Of a stretch of DNA of 64,000 nucleotides, positions 17,213-28,020 are shown in pieces. A model generated the notes under the pieces. It saw only the letters and a program-made list of their open reading frames with translations, did no database searches and had not been told where the DNA came from. The position numbers and the translations under genes were made by a program. Source of the stretch: CAMAPP01 sp046153685 (GTDB lineage Bacteria > Pseudomonadota > Alphaproteobacteria > CADEGL01). Positions within the stretch are counted from its first letter, which is position 1. Each line of letters opens with the position of its first letter. Location: positions 1 to 64,000 of the forward strand of contig JBJXGH010000016.1 of assembly GCA_046153685.1 (NCBI GenBank), given 5' to 3'.

Positions 17213-18208
17213 GTGGCGGGCGTGCAAACCTTGGCTGTCGCGGCCGACGAGGCGGGGCTGAGGCTCGATCGCTGGTTCGGTCGCCGCTTTCCCGCGCTGA
17301 CGCACGGTCGGCTGCAAAAATTGCTGCGCACCGGCCAGGTTCGGGTCGATGGTGGCCGGGCCAAGGCGGGGCAACGCCTCGATCCTGGGCAGAAGATTCG
17401 CGTGCCGCCGCTCCCGGCGGACCAGGCGCCCGCGCGGAGTCCGCCGTGCCGAAGCCCGGCGCCAGTTGCGGCGCGCGATGCGGCCGACTTGCAGGCGCGC
17501 GTGCTTCATCGCGACGACGACGTGCTGGTGATCGATAAGCCCGCGGGTCTTGCGGTGCAGGGCGGTACGGGAACCGGACGCCATCTCGACATGATGCTCG
17601 ATGTCCTGCGCTTCGGCGCGCCAGAGCGCCCGCGCCTCGTCCATCGCCTGGACCGGGATACCAGCGGCTGCCTGGTGCTCGCGCGTACGGCCTCGTCGGC
17701 GGCGCGCATGGGGCGGCTGTTTCGCGGCCGCGAGATGCACAAGGTCTATTGGGCGCTAACGGTCGGCGTGCCGCAACCGCTCTCGGGCGAAATCAATGCG
17801 CCATTGGCCAAGGACTCCGGTGCGGGACGCGAGCGCATGGCGGTGGACGAAGGCGGCGACCGCGCGATCACGCGCTATGCGGTCGTCGAGGCCATCGGGC
17901 GAAAGCTTGCCTGGGTCGCGCTCATGCCCATAACTGGCCGCACCCATCAATTGCGCGCGCACATGGCCGCGATCGGCACTCCGATCCTGGGCGACGGCAA
18001 ATATGGCGGCCCGGATGCCTTCCTGCCCGAGCTGCCCGACGCCAAGCGCGTTCACCTTCACGCCCGCGAGATTCGTTTGCCGCGCCCAGGGGGGCCTTTG
18101 CGCGTGCGTGCGCTCTTGCCCCAACACATGCGCGACACTTGGCAGGTCTTTGCCTTCGACGAAAAGAACGACGGCGATCCCTTCGGTCTGGTCGCGGGAT
18201 CGGAATGA
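17213..18208 (+). CDS. RluA-family 23S rRNA pseudouridine synthase (RluC/RluD type)
   Basis: 331 residues from GTG 17213. An N-terminal S4 RNA-binding domain (about 14-65, with HGRLQKLLRTGQVRVDG) precedes the RluA catalytic domain. The signature HRLDRDTSG contains the catalytic Asp147. The end LPQHMRDTWQVFAFDE is typical of RluC. It isomerises uridines in large-subunit rRNA; the exact target cannot be read from the sequence. A proline/arginine-rich linker (about 68-90) joins the domains. Confidence 0.92.
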   Translation: MAGVQTLAVAADEAGLRLDRWFGRRFPALTHGRLQKLLRTGQVRVDGGRAKAGQRLDPGQKIRVPPLPADQAPARSPPCRSPAPVAARDAADLQARVLHRDDDVLVIDKPAGLAVQGGTGTGRHLDMMLDVLRFGAPERPRLVHRLDRDTSGCLVLARTASSAARMGRLFRGREMHKVYWALTVGVPQPLSGEINAPLAKDSGAGRERMAVDEGGDRAITRYAVVEAIGRKLAWVALMPITGRTHQLRAHMAAIGTPILGDGKYGGPDAFLPELPDAKRVHLHAREIRLPRPGGPLRVRALLPQHMRDTWQVFAFDEKNDGDPFGLVAGSE

Positions 18209-18211
18209 GCG

Positions 18212-18889
18212 ATGGCGCATCTCAAGCTCGTGGTCTTCGATTGCGACGGAACGCTGATTGACAGCCAGCACGCCATCGCGGCCGGCATGGCCGCAGCCTG
18301 GCAAGCGTGCGGGCTGGATTCGCCGCCGCCGACGCGCGAGGTACGCAAGGTCGTGGGTCTGGCGCTCGTCGAGGCCATCGCCGGCTTGCATCCCAGCGGC
18401 ACACCGGCTGATCATGAGCGCCTGGCCGAGGCTTATAAGGCGGCTTTTCGGGTGCTACCCCGCGAATCCGACGAGGATGAGCCGTTGTTCCCCGGCGTGC
18501 GAGCCTGCCTTGATACCTTGGAGAAACAAGGGGTTTTACTAGGGATCGCCACCGGCAAGGGCCGCAGGGGCCTCGATATCACGCTCGGCCGTCACGGTCT
18601 CGTTCGCAGGTTCGTGACCATCAAGACGGCGGATGACGCGCCGGGAAAGCCTCGCCCGGACATGTTGCTGCAGGCGATGGCGGAAGCGGGAGTCGAGCCG
18701 GCGAACACTGTTATGGTCGGCGATACGATATTTGATATGATGATGGCGCGTAGCGCTGGCGTGACTGCCGTGGGTGTCGGTTGGGGCTATCACGAGCGTG
18801 CTCAACTGATCGACTCGGGCGCTCGCATGGTCCTTGAATCGTTCGATGAGCTCGTGCCGGCACTGCAACGATCAATCTGGAGAACATGA
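18212..18889 (+). CDS. HAD-superfamily phosphatase (Gph-like)
   Basis: 225 residues. The HAD motif I FDCDGT gives nucleophile Asp10 and acid/base Asp12; motif II is the ATGKGRRG region and motif IV is VGDTIFDMMMARSAG. A helical cap between about residues 20 and 90 places it in subclass IA, which includes phosphoglycolate phosphatases. The substrate is not determined. It lies 3 bp after the synthase and overlaps the next gene by four bases, as in many alphaproteobacterial genomes. Confidence 0.88.
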   Translation: MAHLKLVVFDCDGTLIDSQHAIAAGMAAAWQACGLDSPPPTREVRKVVGLALVEAIAGLHPSGTPADHERLAEAYKAAFRVLPRESDEDEPLFPGVRACLDTLEKQGVLLGIATGKGRRGLDITLGRHGLVRRFVTIKTADDAPGKPRPDMLLQAMAEAGVEPANTVMVGDTIFDMMMARSAGVTAVGVGWGYHERAQLIDSGARMVLESFDELVPALQRSIWRT

Positions 18890-20808
18890 TGATTCGCAAG
18901 GCTGTAATTGCCGTCGTGGCGCTTGTCGCCCTCGTCGTTGTGGGGGTGCTTGCCGCGTCGATCCTCATAGATCCGAACAAATTCAAGGATCAAATCGCCG
19001 CTGCCGCCGAGGACGCGACCGGGCGCAAGCTCAACTTGGCCGGCAAGGTTGGGCTCAAGCTGTTCACGCTCACCCCTTCCATCACCGTGTCGGACGTGGC
19101 GCTCGCCAACGCCGACTGGGGCTCGCGCCCCGAGATGGTCAAATTCAAGAGCCTGGCGGCCGAGGTGCAGCTCCTGCCGCTGCTCTCGAGCCAGGTGAAG
19201 ATCAATCGCGTCCAGCTCGAAGGCGCGGACATCCTGCTTGAGACGAACAAGGACGGCGTCGGCAACTGGGTGTTCGCGCCCATGAAGAAAGATGCCGCAC
19301 CGGCCGAGCAGCCAAAGGACGCCAAAGCCGCCAAGGCGCCGCCGGCCATCGAGGTGCGCCATGTGGTGATCAAGGACCTAAGCTTTGCCTATCGCGACGG
19401 CAAGACGGGCCAGGCGACCAATCTCGAACTCAGCCGCCTGACGCTGAAGGCCGAATCGAACGCGGCGCCGCTGCTGATCGTCCTAGACGGCATGCTCAAC
19501 GGCAAGGCCATGGCGATCAACGGCAAGCTCGCCACTATCGACACGCTCAAGGCCGGCGGCGAGAAGCCCTTGCCGCTCGCACTCGACATCAAGTTCGGCA
19601 ATTCCCACGTCATCGGCGACTTGACGGTTTCGGCCAAGGGCACGCCGCGCATCGCGGGCAAGCTCGATATTCGCGTGCTCGACGTGAAGGAGCTGCAGGA
19701 GGCCAGCGGCCAGAAGGGCGGCAATGCCAAGGCCGGGGGGCAGGCACAGCCGGCTGCGGCGGACGGCAAGCAGCGCATGTTCAGTGACGAGCCGCTCAAT
19801 CTGTCCGCACTCAAGGCGGCCGAAGCCGATCTCGATCTCAGTGGCGACAGGATCGTTCTAGAGGGCGGGGATCTTCAGAAGCTCGCGGCCAAGATCGCTC
19901 TCAAGGGCGGCAAGCTGTCGCTGAAGCCGTTCACGGTCGAGCTGAAAGGCGCCACGCTTTCGGGTGGTGTCATGGTTGACGGCTCGAGCACGCCGGCATT
20001 GGCGATCGCGGTCTCGGGCCGCAAGATCGATGTCGGTGCGCTGATGCAGCAGCCCGGCAAGGAAAAATTGGTCGAAGGCACGGCGGATCTCGATATCGAT
20101 CTTGCCGGTTCAGGCGCGTCCATGCACGCCATCGCCTCGTCGCTCAATGGCAGGACGCTGGTGCAGATGGGCGAGGGCCAGCTCAATAACAAATATTTGC
20201 GCCTCGTCGCGGGCGATCTGTTCAAGCTGATCGATCCGTGGGCCGCCAAGGAGGACACGGGAAAGATCCACTGTGTGATCTCGAAATTCGACGTCAAGGG
20301 CGGCTTGGCGACGAGCCAAGCCATGATCGTTGACGGCGCGGCTTTTTCGGTCCTGGGCGATGGCAAGATCAATCTCGGGCCCGAAACCCTTGACCTCGTC
20401 ATCGATGCCAAGCCTAAGAATTCGAGCCTGCTCAACCTTGCCGTGCCGATCCGCGTCGGCGGGACATTGCTGAATCCGTCCTTCGCCCCCGATCCGGCGG
20501 CGCTCGCGAAGGGCTTGATCGGCGCGGCCGGCAATGTGCTCGCCAAGGGCGCGGCCGGCGGTGGGGGCATGGGAGGACTGCTTGGCGGCGTCCTAGGCCA
20601 GCAAGCCGCCCAGCCCGCCCAGGCTCAATCGGCCACAGGCGGAGGCAATCCTTGCCTTGGCAAGGCGGCTCCGGCGGCCCAGCCCGCGCCGCAAGGCCAG
20701 GCGCCCGCCACCGCGCCTTCGCCCGTGGCCCAGCCCGCGGCGAATCCGAGTCCGGCTGGCGCCGTCGATAGCCTATCCAAGGGTGTGAAAGGCCTATTGA
20801 AGCCGTGA
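18886..20808 (+). CDS. AsmA-family inner-membrane protein
   Basis: 640 residues: an N-terminal membrane anchor (VIAVVALVALVVVGVLAA), an AsmA-type domain (LNLAGKVGLKLFTLTPSITV, then NADWGSRPEMVKFKSLAAEV) and a repeated beta-rich body ending near residue 540. The last ~95 residues are low-complexity Gly, Ala, Pro and Gln. AsmA proteins belong to the bridge-like lipid-transfer group thought to move phospholipid toward the outer membrane. It starts in an ATGA overlap with the HAD gene. Confidence 0.88.
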   Translation: MMIRKAVIAVVALVALVVVGVLAASILIDPNKFKDQIAAAAEDATGRKLNLAGKVGLKLFTLTPSITVSDVALANADWGSRPEMVKFKSLAAEVQLLPLLSSQVKINRVQLEGADILLETNKDGVGNWVFAPMKKDAAPAEQPKDAKAAKAPPAIEVRHVVIKDLSFAYRDGKTGQATNLELSRLTLKAESNAAPLLIVLDGMLNGKAMAINGKLATIDTLKAGGEKPLPLALDIKFGNSHVIGDLTVSAKGTPRIAGKLDIRVLDVKELQEASGQKGGNAKAGGQAQPAAADGKQRMFSDEPLNLSALKAAEADLDLSGDRIVLEGGDLQKLAAKIALKGGKLSLKPFTVELKGATLSGGVMVDGSSTPALAIAVSGRKIDVGALMQQPGKEKLVEGTADLDIDLAGSGASMHAIASSLNGRTLVQMGEGQLNNKYLRLVAGDLFKLIDPWAAKEDTGKIHCVISKFDVKGGLATSQAMIVDGAAFSVLGDGKINLGPETLDLVIDAKPKNSSLLNLAVPIRVGGTLLNPSFAPDPAALAKGLIGAAGNVLAKGAAGGGGMGGLLGGVLGQQAAQPAQAQSATGGGNPCLGKAAPAAQPAPQGQAPATAPSPVAQPAANPSPAGAVDSLSKGVKGLLKP

Positions 20809-20873
20809 CGATTCGGCCGGGGAGGTAACACTTCGGCCGAAATCGTAATATCCCAGTCGAAATCGTAAAGCTC

Positions 20874-21566
20874 ATGAAGCGGTTCTACCGGGCGGTGGAC
20901 ATCGCCGCCCGGGGCGGCCGGTTCGAGGTCGTGCTCGACGCCAAGCCGCTCGCCTCGCCCGGCAAGCGGCCATTCCTCGTGGGCGAGGCCGTGGCGCGCG
21001 CGGTCGCGGCCGAATGGCGGGCGCAAGGCGAGACAGTCAAGTTCGACACCATGCCGATCATGCTGCTTGCAGCCCGGGCCGTCGATTTGGTGGGCCTGGA
21101 ACGGGCGCGCGTGATCGGCGAGGTCGCGGGCTTCGCGCAAACCGACATGCTGTGCTATCGCGCCGAAGGCCCGGCTGACCTTGTGGCGCGCCAAGATGCT
21201 GCATGGCAGCCCTGGCTCGATTGGGCGGCGCAGAGATATGGCGCTCGGCTCGCCGTCGTGACGGGCGTGATGTACGCCAAGCAGCCGGCGGCGGCGCTCA
21301 CGGTCCTGCGTGCGGCCGTCGCGGCGCACGACGATTGGCGGCTATCGGCGCTCATGCAGGCAACCCAGGTCTTGGGTTCGCTCGTTCTCGGCCTCGCCGT
21401 CGTGGCGGGCGCCGCGCCGCCCGATCAGGCGATAGCCGTCGCCGAGCTCGACGAAGCCTATCAGAGCGAAAAATGGGGTGACGATCCGGAGGCGGCCAAG
21501 CGCCGGGCCACGGCCGCGCGCGACGTGGCCGCGGCTGCGCGTCTCGTCGGTCTTTTGGAGGGCTGA
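20874..21566 (+). CDS. ATP12-family F1-ATPase assembly chaperone
   Basis: 230 residues. The N-terminus MKRFYRAVDIAARGGRFEVV with LDAKPLASPGKRPFLV and the later CYRAEGPADLVARQDAAWQP are typical of ATP12 proteins, which in mitochondria hold the F1 alpha subunit before assembly. The family is shared by mitochondria and Alphaproteobacteria, supporting the taxonomic placement. It lies 65 bp after the AsmA gene and 82 bp before pccB. Confidence 0.88.
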   Translation: MKRFYRAVDIAARGGRFEVVLDAKPLASPGKRPFLVGEAVARAVAAEWRAQGETVKFDTMPIMLLAARAVDLVGLERARVIGEVAGFAQTDMLCYRAEGPADLVARQDAAWQPWLDWAAQRYGARLAVVTGVMYAKQPAAALTVLRAAVAAHDDWRLSALMQATQVLGSLVLGLAVVAGAAPPDQAIAVAELDEAYQSEKWGDDPEAAKRRATAARDVAAAARLVGLLEG

Positions 21567-21648
21567 CCGGGCCGGTGGCGATCGGCGGTTCGCGTTGGCC
21601 GGGCGGGTCGACCCATGCTACAGGTGAGCGCGCGTTCGGGAGGTTAGG

Positions 21649-23181
<1,533 letters not shown>

Positions 23182-23195
23182 GCGAAGAACGCCGA

Positions 23196-23411
23196 ATGGC
23201 GGAACGCGGCCGGCGGCGTCTGCGTATGTTTTTAAACCACCTCGCGGCCTATTTCGCGGTGGTTGTTGCCTGTGTGCTCTTGAACCAGGCGACAGATCCC
23301 GGCCATCCCTGGTTCTTGCTGCCGATGATCGGCTGGGGCGGGGTGCTCGCGCTCCATGCCGCCCAAGTCATGGGGTTGTTCGAGGTCTTCACGAGGCCGC
23401 CAGGTTCCTGA
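23196..23411 (+). CDS. Small membrane protein with two helices (2TM domain)
   Basis: 71 residues from ATG 23196. A basic start (MAERGRRRLRMFLNHL) leads into one helix (AYFAVVVACVLLNQA) and a second (WFLLPMIGWGGVLALHAAQV), the layout of the 2TM domain family. The in-frame extension back to 23106 lies inside pccB and is rejected. Its function is unknown. It follows pccB by 14 bp and is ended by the hairpin at 23475. Confidence 0.75.
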   Translation: MAERGRRRLRMFLNHLAAYFAVVVACVLLNQATDPGHPWFLLPMIGWGGVLALHAAQVMGLFEVFTRPPGS

Positions 23412-23474
23412 GCCGAATGGCGTGGGAGCCGCGAGGAATGTCGCGGTTCGATCCATGCCGCTCAAACGCCAAAT

Positions 23475-23501
23475 GCCGCCGGCATCGCCGGCGGCGTTCT
23501 T
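23475..23501. terminator. Bidirectional intrinsic terminator
   Basis: GCCGCCGGC at 23475-23483 pairs with GCCGGCGGC at 23487-23495 around a 3-base loop, followed by GTTCTT on the plus strand and ATTT on the minus strand. It lies between two convergent genes ending at 23411 (plus) and 23527 (minus), so it can serve both. Confidence 0.65.
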
Positions 23502-23526
23502 GCGCGACGGTCGGCGACTGTTCCGA

Positions 23527-23826
23527 TCAAGTGCCGCTTTGCACGCTGAAGCTACCGTCCTGATTTTTCACCACGCTGCATTGGATTTTTGCGTCCTGAT
23601 CACCGATCTTGGCGGGAATGATCACGGCGATGGAGGCGTCCTGCATGCCCGCGAACTCGGCCTTGTCCTGCGCGGCCGGTTCGACGCCGGCGTATTTTTC
23701 CTGCTTTTTCGCCCAATTCACGCAAGCTTCGTAGGCCTTTTTGTTGTTTTCGCCGCCGCCGCCGCACGCCGCAAGGATCAGCGCGAAAGCAAGGGCCGGG
23801 AGTGGGGCAAGAATCGTTTTGTTCAT
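23527..23826 (-). CDS. Small putative lipoprotein, unknown function
   Basis: 99 residues. A type II signal peptide ends with the lipobox LILAAC at Cys21, followed by GGGGENNKK. The mature part is short and polar, with Cys34 (ACVNWAKKQEK) and Cys83 (IQCSVVKNQDG) that could form a disulfide in the periplasm. I do not recognise the family. It stands alone between a terminator and two small membrane proteins. Confidence 0.7.
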   Translation of the reverse strand: MNKTILAPLPALAFALILAACGGGGENNKKAYEACVNWAKKQEKYAGVEPAAQDKAEFAGMQDASIAVIIPAKIGDQDAKIQCSVVKNQDGSFSVQSGT

Positions 23827-23914
23827 CGGTCGGCTCCGTTCATCAGTGCTAAGGCGGTTGGCTGGATATGCGATTTATTCCAGGCGGTCTAGGCGGCGTT
23901 GGCAATGTCTGGCC

Positions 23915-24226
23915 TCAGCTCCCCAGACGCTCCAACGCCGGCACGCTCAGCAAAAGCGCCGACGCGAGCCAAACGTACATCGGCCATTTGTCTTCCGCGT
24001 GAGTGCCGAACAGGCGCTCGTAAATCGCCGCCGGCACGCCGCTAGCGAGCAGGGTGGCGCTTGCGAGGATGATCGAAGACACATAGGCGAGAATGGCAGG
24101 GCTGCGGGGCAGGATTTCGGGCATCCACAGCGGCGCGAGCGCAAATACAACGGCGATGAATGGCGACAGGATGCCGTTCGCCACCGAGATCGTCACCACC
24201 AGAATGAAAATGCCCTGACGGTCCAT
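23915..24226 (-). CDS. Small integral membrane protein, unknown
   Basis: 103 residues with three hydrophobic stretches (about 5-30, 44-66 and 82-98), the last being MYVWLASALLLSVPALE. No motif was recognised. It is probably translated with the YggT-like gene, which ends 5 bp upstream on the same strand. The hydrophobic pattern and tight spacing support it as a real gene; its role is unknown. Confidence 0.65.
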   Translation of the reverse strand: MDRQGIFILVVTISVANGILSPFIAVVFALAPLWMPEILPRSPAILAYVSSIILASATLLASGVPAAIYERLFGTHAEDKWPMYVWLASALLLSVPALERLGS

Positions 24227-24231
24227 GGCGC

Positions 24232-24552
24232 CTAGCCGCCGGTCTGGATCTGGGGCACGAGCCCCAGGTCATACATGGCACCGAAGAACGCCAACCGGGA
24301 CATCATCAGCCAAAACATGGCGGCGATCGGAAGGAACCGCGCGGCGACAAACCGGGGCGTGATGAACGCAGTCGCGCGCACGAACGGTTCGGTCAGCAGC
24401 ACGAACCAACGATAGATATAGTTCGCGCTGTTGACCGGCAGGATGAAGCCGAGCAGGAACCGGCCCAGAAGCGAATAGATGACGGCCGACAGTAGGTAGT
24501 TCGGGATGTGGAACAACCAATAGACTGCCGAATAGGGCGAAGTCGGTTCCAT
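24232..24552 (-). CDS. YggT-like small membrane protein
   Basis: 106 residues with two main hydrophobic helices (YLLSAVIYSLLGRFLLGFIL and ARFLPIAAMFWLMMSRLAFF). The central segment NYIYRWFVLLTEPFVRATAF resembles the YggT motif, in which a TEP sequence follows the first helix. YggT proteins are poorly defined membrane proteins linked to osmotic stress or cell shape. The match is partial, so the family name is tentative. It heads a two-gene minus-strand unit. Confidence 0.6.
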   Translation of the reverse strand: MEPTSPYSAVYWLFHIPNYLLSAVIYSLLGRFLLGFILPVNSANYIYRWFVLLTEPFVRATAFITPRFVAARFLPIAAMFWLMMSRLAFFGAMYDLGLVPQIQTGG

Positions 24553-24644
24553 GGGGTCTTTCGCTTGCCGCTAGGGGCGGGGGCTCGGAAATCCGAAGCA
24601 TAGGGCGCGTTTGCGGGTCGGAAAAGCCCGCCCGCGAAATGAAA

Positions 24645-24674
24645 AACGCAGGGCCGGCGTTCCGGCCCTGCGTT
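24645..24674 (-). terminator. Strong intrinsic terminator of the symporter operon
   Basis: A 13-bp perfect stem (24645-24657 with 24662-24674, core CGCAGGGCCGG) with a 4-base loop is followed on the minus strand by TTTCATTTC. It lies 22 bp beyond the symporter stop codon at 24696, so it ends that minus-strand transcript. Confidence 0.8.
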
Positions 24675-24695
24675 CATCGCGGGTATTGAAGAAGG

Positions 24696-26672
24696 CTAGG
24701 CGTTACTGGCCTTCTTTCTCAAGGCCTCGATATCGAGCACGTCGCCCACGGGAACGCGGACCGAATCGATGAAGTCCTGCATTTCCTTGGATGGCGCCCT
24801 GGTGACGAGGCTGACTAAGATGGTCACGACGAAGGCAGCCGGTATGCCGAAGATGCCGGCGGAGATATTGCGCAAACCCCACCAGTTGGCCTTTGCCATC
24901 GCCTGCGTTTCGATCGCCTTGGCCGAAGCGGTCACGGCCGCCTTGAGCTCGTCGGTCGCGCTTGCTCCCGCCGCGGTCAAGGCTTCCTGCGCCGCCTTGA
25001 GCTTGTCCATGGCGGGTTGCAGGCTGGCCAACACTTCCGGTCCGCCGAATGTGGCGATCCACCACATCGGATAGTAGCGGGTGCCGATTAGATAGAAGAG
25101 GCACACGCCGAGTCCGCTGATCATGCCGAGGCACGCTCCGATGGACGTCGTGCGCTTCCACCAAATCCCGAGCACCAGCGCCGGGAATAGCCCCGCCGCG
25201 GCGATCGAAAAGGCCCAAGCCACCATTTGGATGATGCCCGAGGGCCGCGTGCTCGCAGTTGCCGCCGCGATGACCGCGACGACAATCAGAAGGCCGCGCG
25301 CGATCGACAGGCGTGTGAAGGCGGACGCTTTCGGATTTATCATCTTGTAATAGACATCGTGCGACAAGGCGTTGGAGATCGCGAGCAGCAAGCCGTCCGC
25401 GGTCGAAAGTGCGGCCGCGAGACCGCCCGCGGCTACCAGGCCCGAGATCACATAGGGCAAGCCGGCGATTTCCGGCGTTGCCAGGACGATGATGTCCTGG
25501 TTAAGCGTCAGTTCCGCGAGTTGGAGAATGCCGTCGGCATTCGCGTCCTTGATGGTCAACATTCCGGCGACCTTGGACCAGTTGGCCACCCATTCCGGCA
25601 AGGAAGCGATCGGTTGACCGATGACGTGCGAATAGACCTCGAGCTTGGCGAACGCGGCATAGGCGGGGGCGGTGAAATAGAGCAGGAAAATGAAAAAGAT
25701 GCTCCAACCCACCGATTTCCGCGCATCGCGCACGTTTGGGGTCGTGAAATAACGCATCAGGATGTGCGGCAGCGATGCGGTGCCGACCATGAGGCAGAGG
25801 ACCAGCGCGAAGAAGTTACGGAACTCGACATTGCTGTATTGCCCCTTCGCGTCGAGGAACGCACCGACATGGGGTTTGATCACGCCGATGGTTTTTTCCA
25901 GATCCGCAATCTGGGACAGCGTACGACCATAGGCGAGTTCCGGGATCGGGAAGCCGAAGATCTTCGTCGACAGCCAAATCACCGGAATCAGGTAGGCGGT
26001 GATCAGGATGATGTACTGCGCCACCTGCGTCCACGTGACCGCCTTCATGCCGCCGAGCATCGAGCAGACGAGAATGCCGACGAGCCCCACGAACACGGAT
26101 AGCTCAAAACTCATGCCAAGGAAGCGCGAAGTGATGATCCCGACGCCGAACACCTGCGCCACCACATAGGTGAACGAGGCGCACAGCAATACGACGATGC
26201 CGCATACGCGGGCGACATTGCCCTCGTAACGCGCGCCGAGGAAATCTGGCACCGTGAATTGGCCGAATTTGCGCAGGTACGGCGCCAGCAGGGTGGCGAC
26301 AAGAACATAGCCACCGGTCCAGCCGAGCACGTAAGCCAAGCCGTTATAGCCTTGCAGGTACAGCCCGCCGGCCATGGAGATGAACGACGCGGCGCTCATC
26401 CAATCCGCGCCGGTCGCCATGCCGTTGTAGAACGCAGGCACGCGTCGTCCGGCGACGTAGTATTCCGAAAGCTCGGCGGTGCGCGAGATGATGCCGATCA
26501 GCGCATAAACGCCGATCGTCATGAACACGAACAGATAGCCGATGATCTTGTTGGGGACGTCCATTTGCTCGAGCACGCCGAGCAGGATGGTGAAGCCGAC
26601 AAAGATCCCCGTATAAAGGAAGTAGATCTTGTTCAACTTCTTCATGAAGTCGCTGGTTGATGGCTGGGCCAT
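24696..26672 (-). CDS. Sodium/solute symporter, large subunit (SSS family)
   Basis: 658 residues from ATG 26672, which has a GGGAGG ribosome site; the open frame extends 50 codons further upstream but that part overlaps the small-subunit gene. About 13 membrane helices are seen, with SSS features such as GADWMSAASFISMAGGLYLQ and GLAAALSTADGLLLAISNAL. The family couples Na+ to uptake of acetate-like or other organic anions. A soluble alanine-rich insert of about 70 residues (around 545-615) precedes the last helix. Together with the DUF4212 protein it forms the two-part type known from Vibrio VC_2705. Substrate unknown. Confidence 0.9.
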   Translation of the reverse strand: MAQPSTSDFMKKLNKIYFLYTGIFVGFTILLGVLEQMDVPNKIIGYLFVFMTIGVYALIGIISRTAELSEYYVAGRRVPAFYNGMATGADWMSAASFISMAGGLYLQGYNGLAYVLGWTGGYVLVATLLAPYLRKFGQFTVPDFLGARYEGNVARVCGIVVLLCASFTYVVAQVFGVGIITSRFLGMSFELSVFVGLVGILVCSMLGGMKAVTWTQVAQYIILITAYLIPVIWLSTKIFGFPIPELAYGRTLSQIADLEKTIGVIKPHVGAFLDAKGQYSNVEFRNFFALVLCLMVGTASLPHILMRYFTTPNVRDARKSVGWSIFFIFLLYFTAPAYAAFAKLEVYSHVIGQPIASLPEWVANWSKVAGMLTIKDANADGILQLAELTLNQDIIVLATPEIAGLPYVISGLVAAGGLAAALSTADGLLLAISNALSHDVYYKMINPKASAFTRLSIARGLLIVVAVIAAATASTRPSGIIQMVAWAFSIAAAGLFPALVLGIWWKRTTSIGACLGMISGLGVCLFYLIGTRYYPMWWIATFGGPEVLASLQPAMDKLKAAQEALTAAGASATDELKAAVTASAKAIETQAMAKANWWGLRNISAGIFGIPAAFVVTILVSLVTRAPSKEMQDFIDSVRVPVGDVLDIEALRKKASNA

Positions 26673-26682
26673 GTTAGCCTCC

Positions 26683-26946
26683 CTATTCCTCGGACACGCC
26701 GAACTCTTCGTCAATCCGGTTCTGGGCCGAGGAATTCCAGAAGCACAGAACGACGAAGGCGAGCAGCGAACCCTGCGCGGCCATGTAGAAACCAAGCGGG
26801 AAGCCCGCGATGACGATTTCATTCAGTGTCGTTGCGAACATGTGAACCACGAAACTCGCAAGAAACCACAAGATCATGATGGTCCACATGAGCCGCGAGG
26901 TCTTGGCCCAGTACGCAGCTTTTTTTTCTGGCGTCATTTGGCTCAT
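26683..26946 (-). CDS. DUF4212 small subunit of sodium/solute symporter
   Basis: 87 residues from ATG 26946, preceded by GGGGAC. A longer open frame to 27036 is not conserved-looking and is rejected. The sequence YWAKTSRLMWTIMILWFLAS and the second helix (FPLGFYMAAQGSLLAFVVLC) with the C-terminal FWNSSAQNRIDEEFGV match DUF4212 membrane proteins, always found before an SSS-family symporter. It ends 10 bp before the large-subunit start. Confidence 0.88.
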   Translation of the reverse strand: MSQMTPEKKAAYWAKTSRLMWTIMILWFLASFVVHMFATTLNEIVIAGFPLGFYMAAQGSLLAFVVLCFWNSSAQNRIDEEFGVSEE

Positions 26947-27254
26947 GAACGTCCCCTTCCATTCCCTGCTTTGCAACCTATTCGATGGGTGTTGCGAGAA
27001 GTCTTGCGACCCGCTCCTTTCGCCGTAGCGGCTCAATTCCCTACGGTCACCGAGTGTCGCCGAAGCGACGCTTGCGTGCGGCGCTTTCGGTCGTTACGCG
27101 ATGCATATCGGCGCTTGCGCCCCATTCCGCTGCCTCGCCGGAAAAACATAACAGTCGGGTTATTGGGTTACAATACTGGCTAAGGGTTTCCGGCATGGCG
27201 GCGGAGCATTAAGCTGCAGTGCAGCATAAGCCGCCTTCTCTGAAATGGGCAAAG

Positions 27255-27902
27255 ATGGGATTTCTGGCGGGACTGCGGAGTTGGTTGAAGCCGCTGGGTG
27301 ACGAGGTCATCGACGGGCCCGAGGCGCTTGCGCGCTATCTCGATCACCACGGTGCCTTCATTACCCACCGCTCCTTGGCGGGCTATGTCCAAATGAAGAC
27401 GCGTGTTCATCTTTCGGAGCTACTGAAGGAGAAAAGATTTTACAACGCCTTCGAGCGTGCGCGTTGGGACGGCTATGTCGCCGTGGTCGGGGATTTGTCG
27501 CTGATCGCGTGGGGTTATTTGCGTGGGGCGGAGCAGCAAGGCGCCGCCGCGACGCTCGATGCGGCCATTGTCGCGGTCCACGACCGTGTGCTGTCTGGGC
27601 ATCGCGCTCCTGCCCATCTCCCCGAGGGGTGGTCGCCGGCGTGCGCGGCATTCGGCGCGCGGATCGGCCAGGCGCGTTTTGCGCCGCCGCGCCAAGCGGG
27701 CGAGGTGGCGTATGCTTCCGGCAACGCGATCTTCGACGCCCTGCCGATTCATGTCGATTTGCGCAAGTGGGACCGCGACTCGGTGGTCGGCGGCGTGCGC
27801 TTTCTCGTCGTCTCGGCGGTGCAGCCGCTGTCGCGCCTAATTCGGCCCGCGCCCTTGCTCGCAGCGCTCCTTGCGGGCCAGGCGCGGCCACCGTCGGAAT
27901 AG
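27255..27902 (+). CDS. Conserved hypothetical protein, unknown function
   Basis: 215 residues from ATG 27255; a GTG at 27219 in the same frame would add 12 residues. It is a soluble, mostly helical protein with no signal peptide. Notable stretches are GFLAGLRSWLKPLGDEVIDG, HHGAFITHRSLAGYVQMKTR and ERARWDGYVAVVGDLSLIAW. I do not recognise a catalytic motif. It is divergent from the symporter operon, and TACAAT at 27170-27175 could be a -10 box. The codon use looks normal for the window. Confidence 0.6.
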   Translation: MGFLAGLRSWLKPLGDEVIDGPEALARYLDHHGAFITHRSLAGYVQMKTRVHLSELLKEKRFYNAFERARWDGYVAVVGDLSLIAWGYLRGAEQQGAAATLDAAIVAVHDRVLSGHRAPAHLPEGWSPACAAFGARIGQARFAPPRQAGEVAYASGNAIFDALPIHVDLRKWDRDSVVGGVRFLVVSAVQPLSRLIRPAPLLAALLAGQARPPSE

Positions 27903-27956
27903 GAAATGCCAGGCGCGCGCCCGAGACCGCCGATCTGGCCCGCGCCCGGACACCCT

Positions 27957-27983
27957 GTTATAAGCGCGGCGTTATAAGCGCGG
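27957..27983 (+). repeat. Tandem 13-bp repeat upstream of pccA
   Basis: GTTATAAGCGCGG occurs at 27957-27969 and again at 27971-27983, with a 14-bp period, 38 bp before the pccA start. TTATAA is a plausible -10 element, so duplicated promoter elements are one reading; a chance slippage duplication is another. Confidence 0.6.
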
Positions 27984-28020
27984 TCTGGACCAAATCGGGA
28001 TTGCGCTGGGGGCGCGTTGG

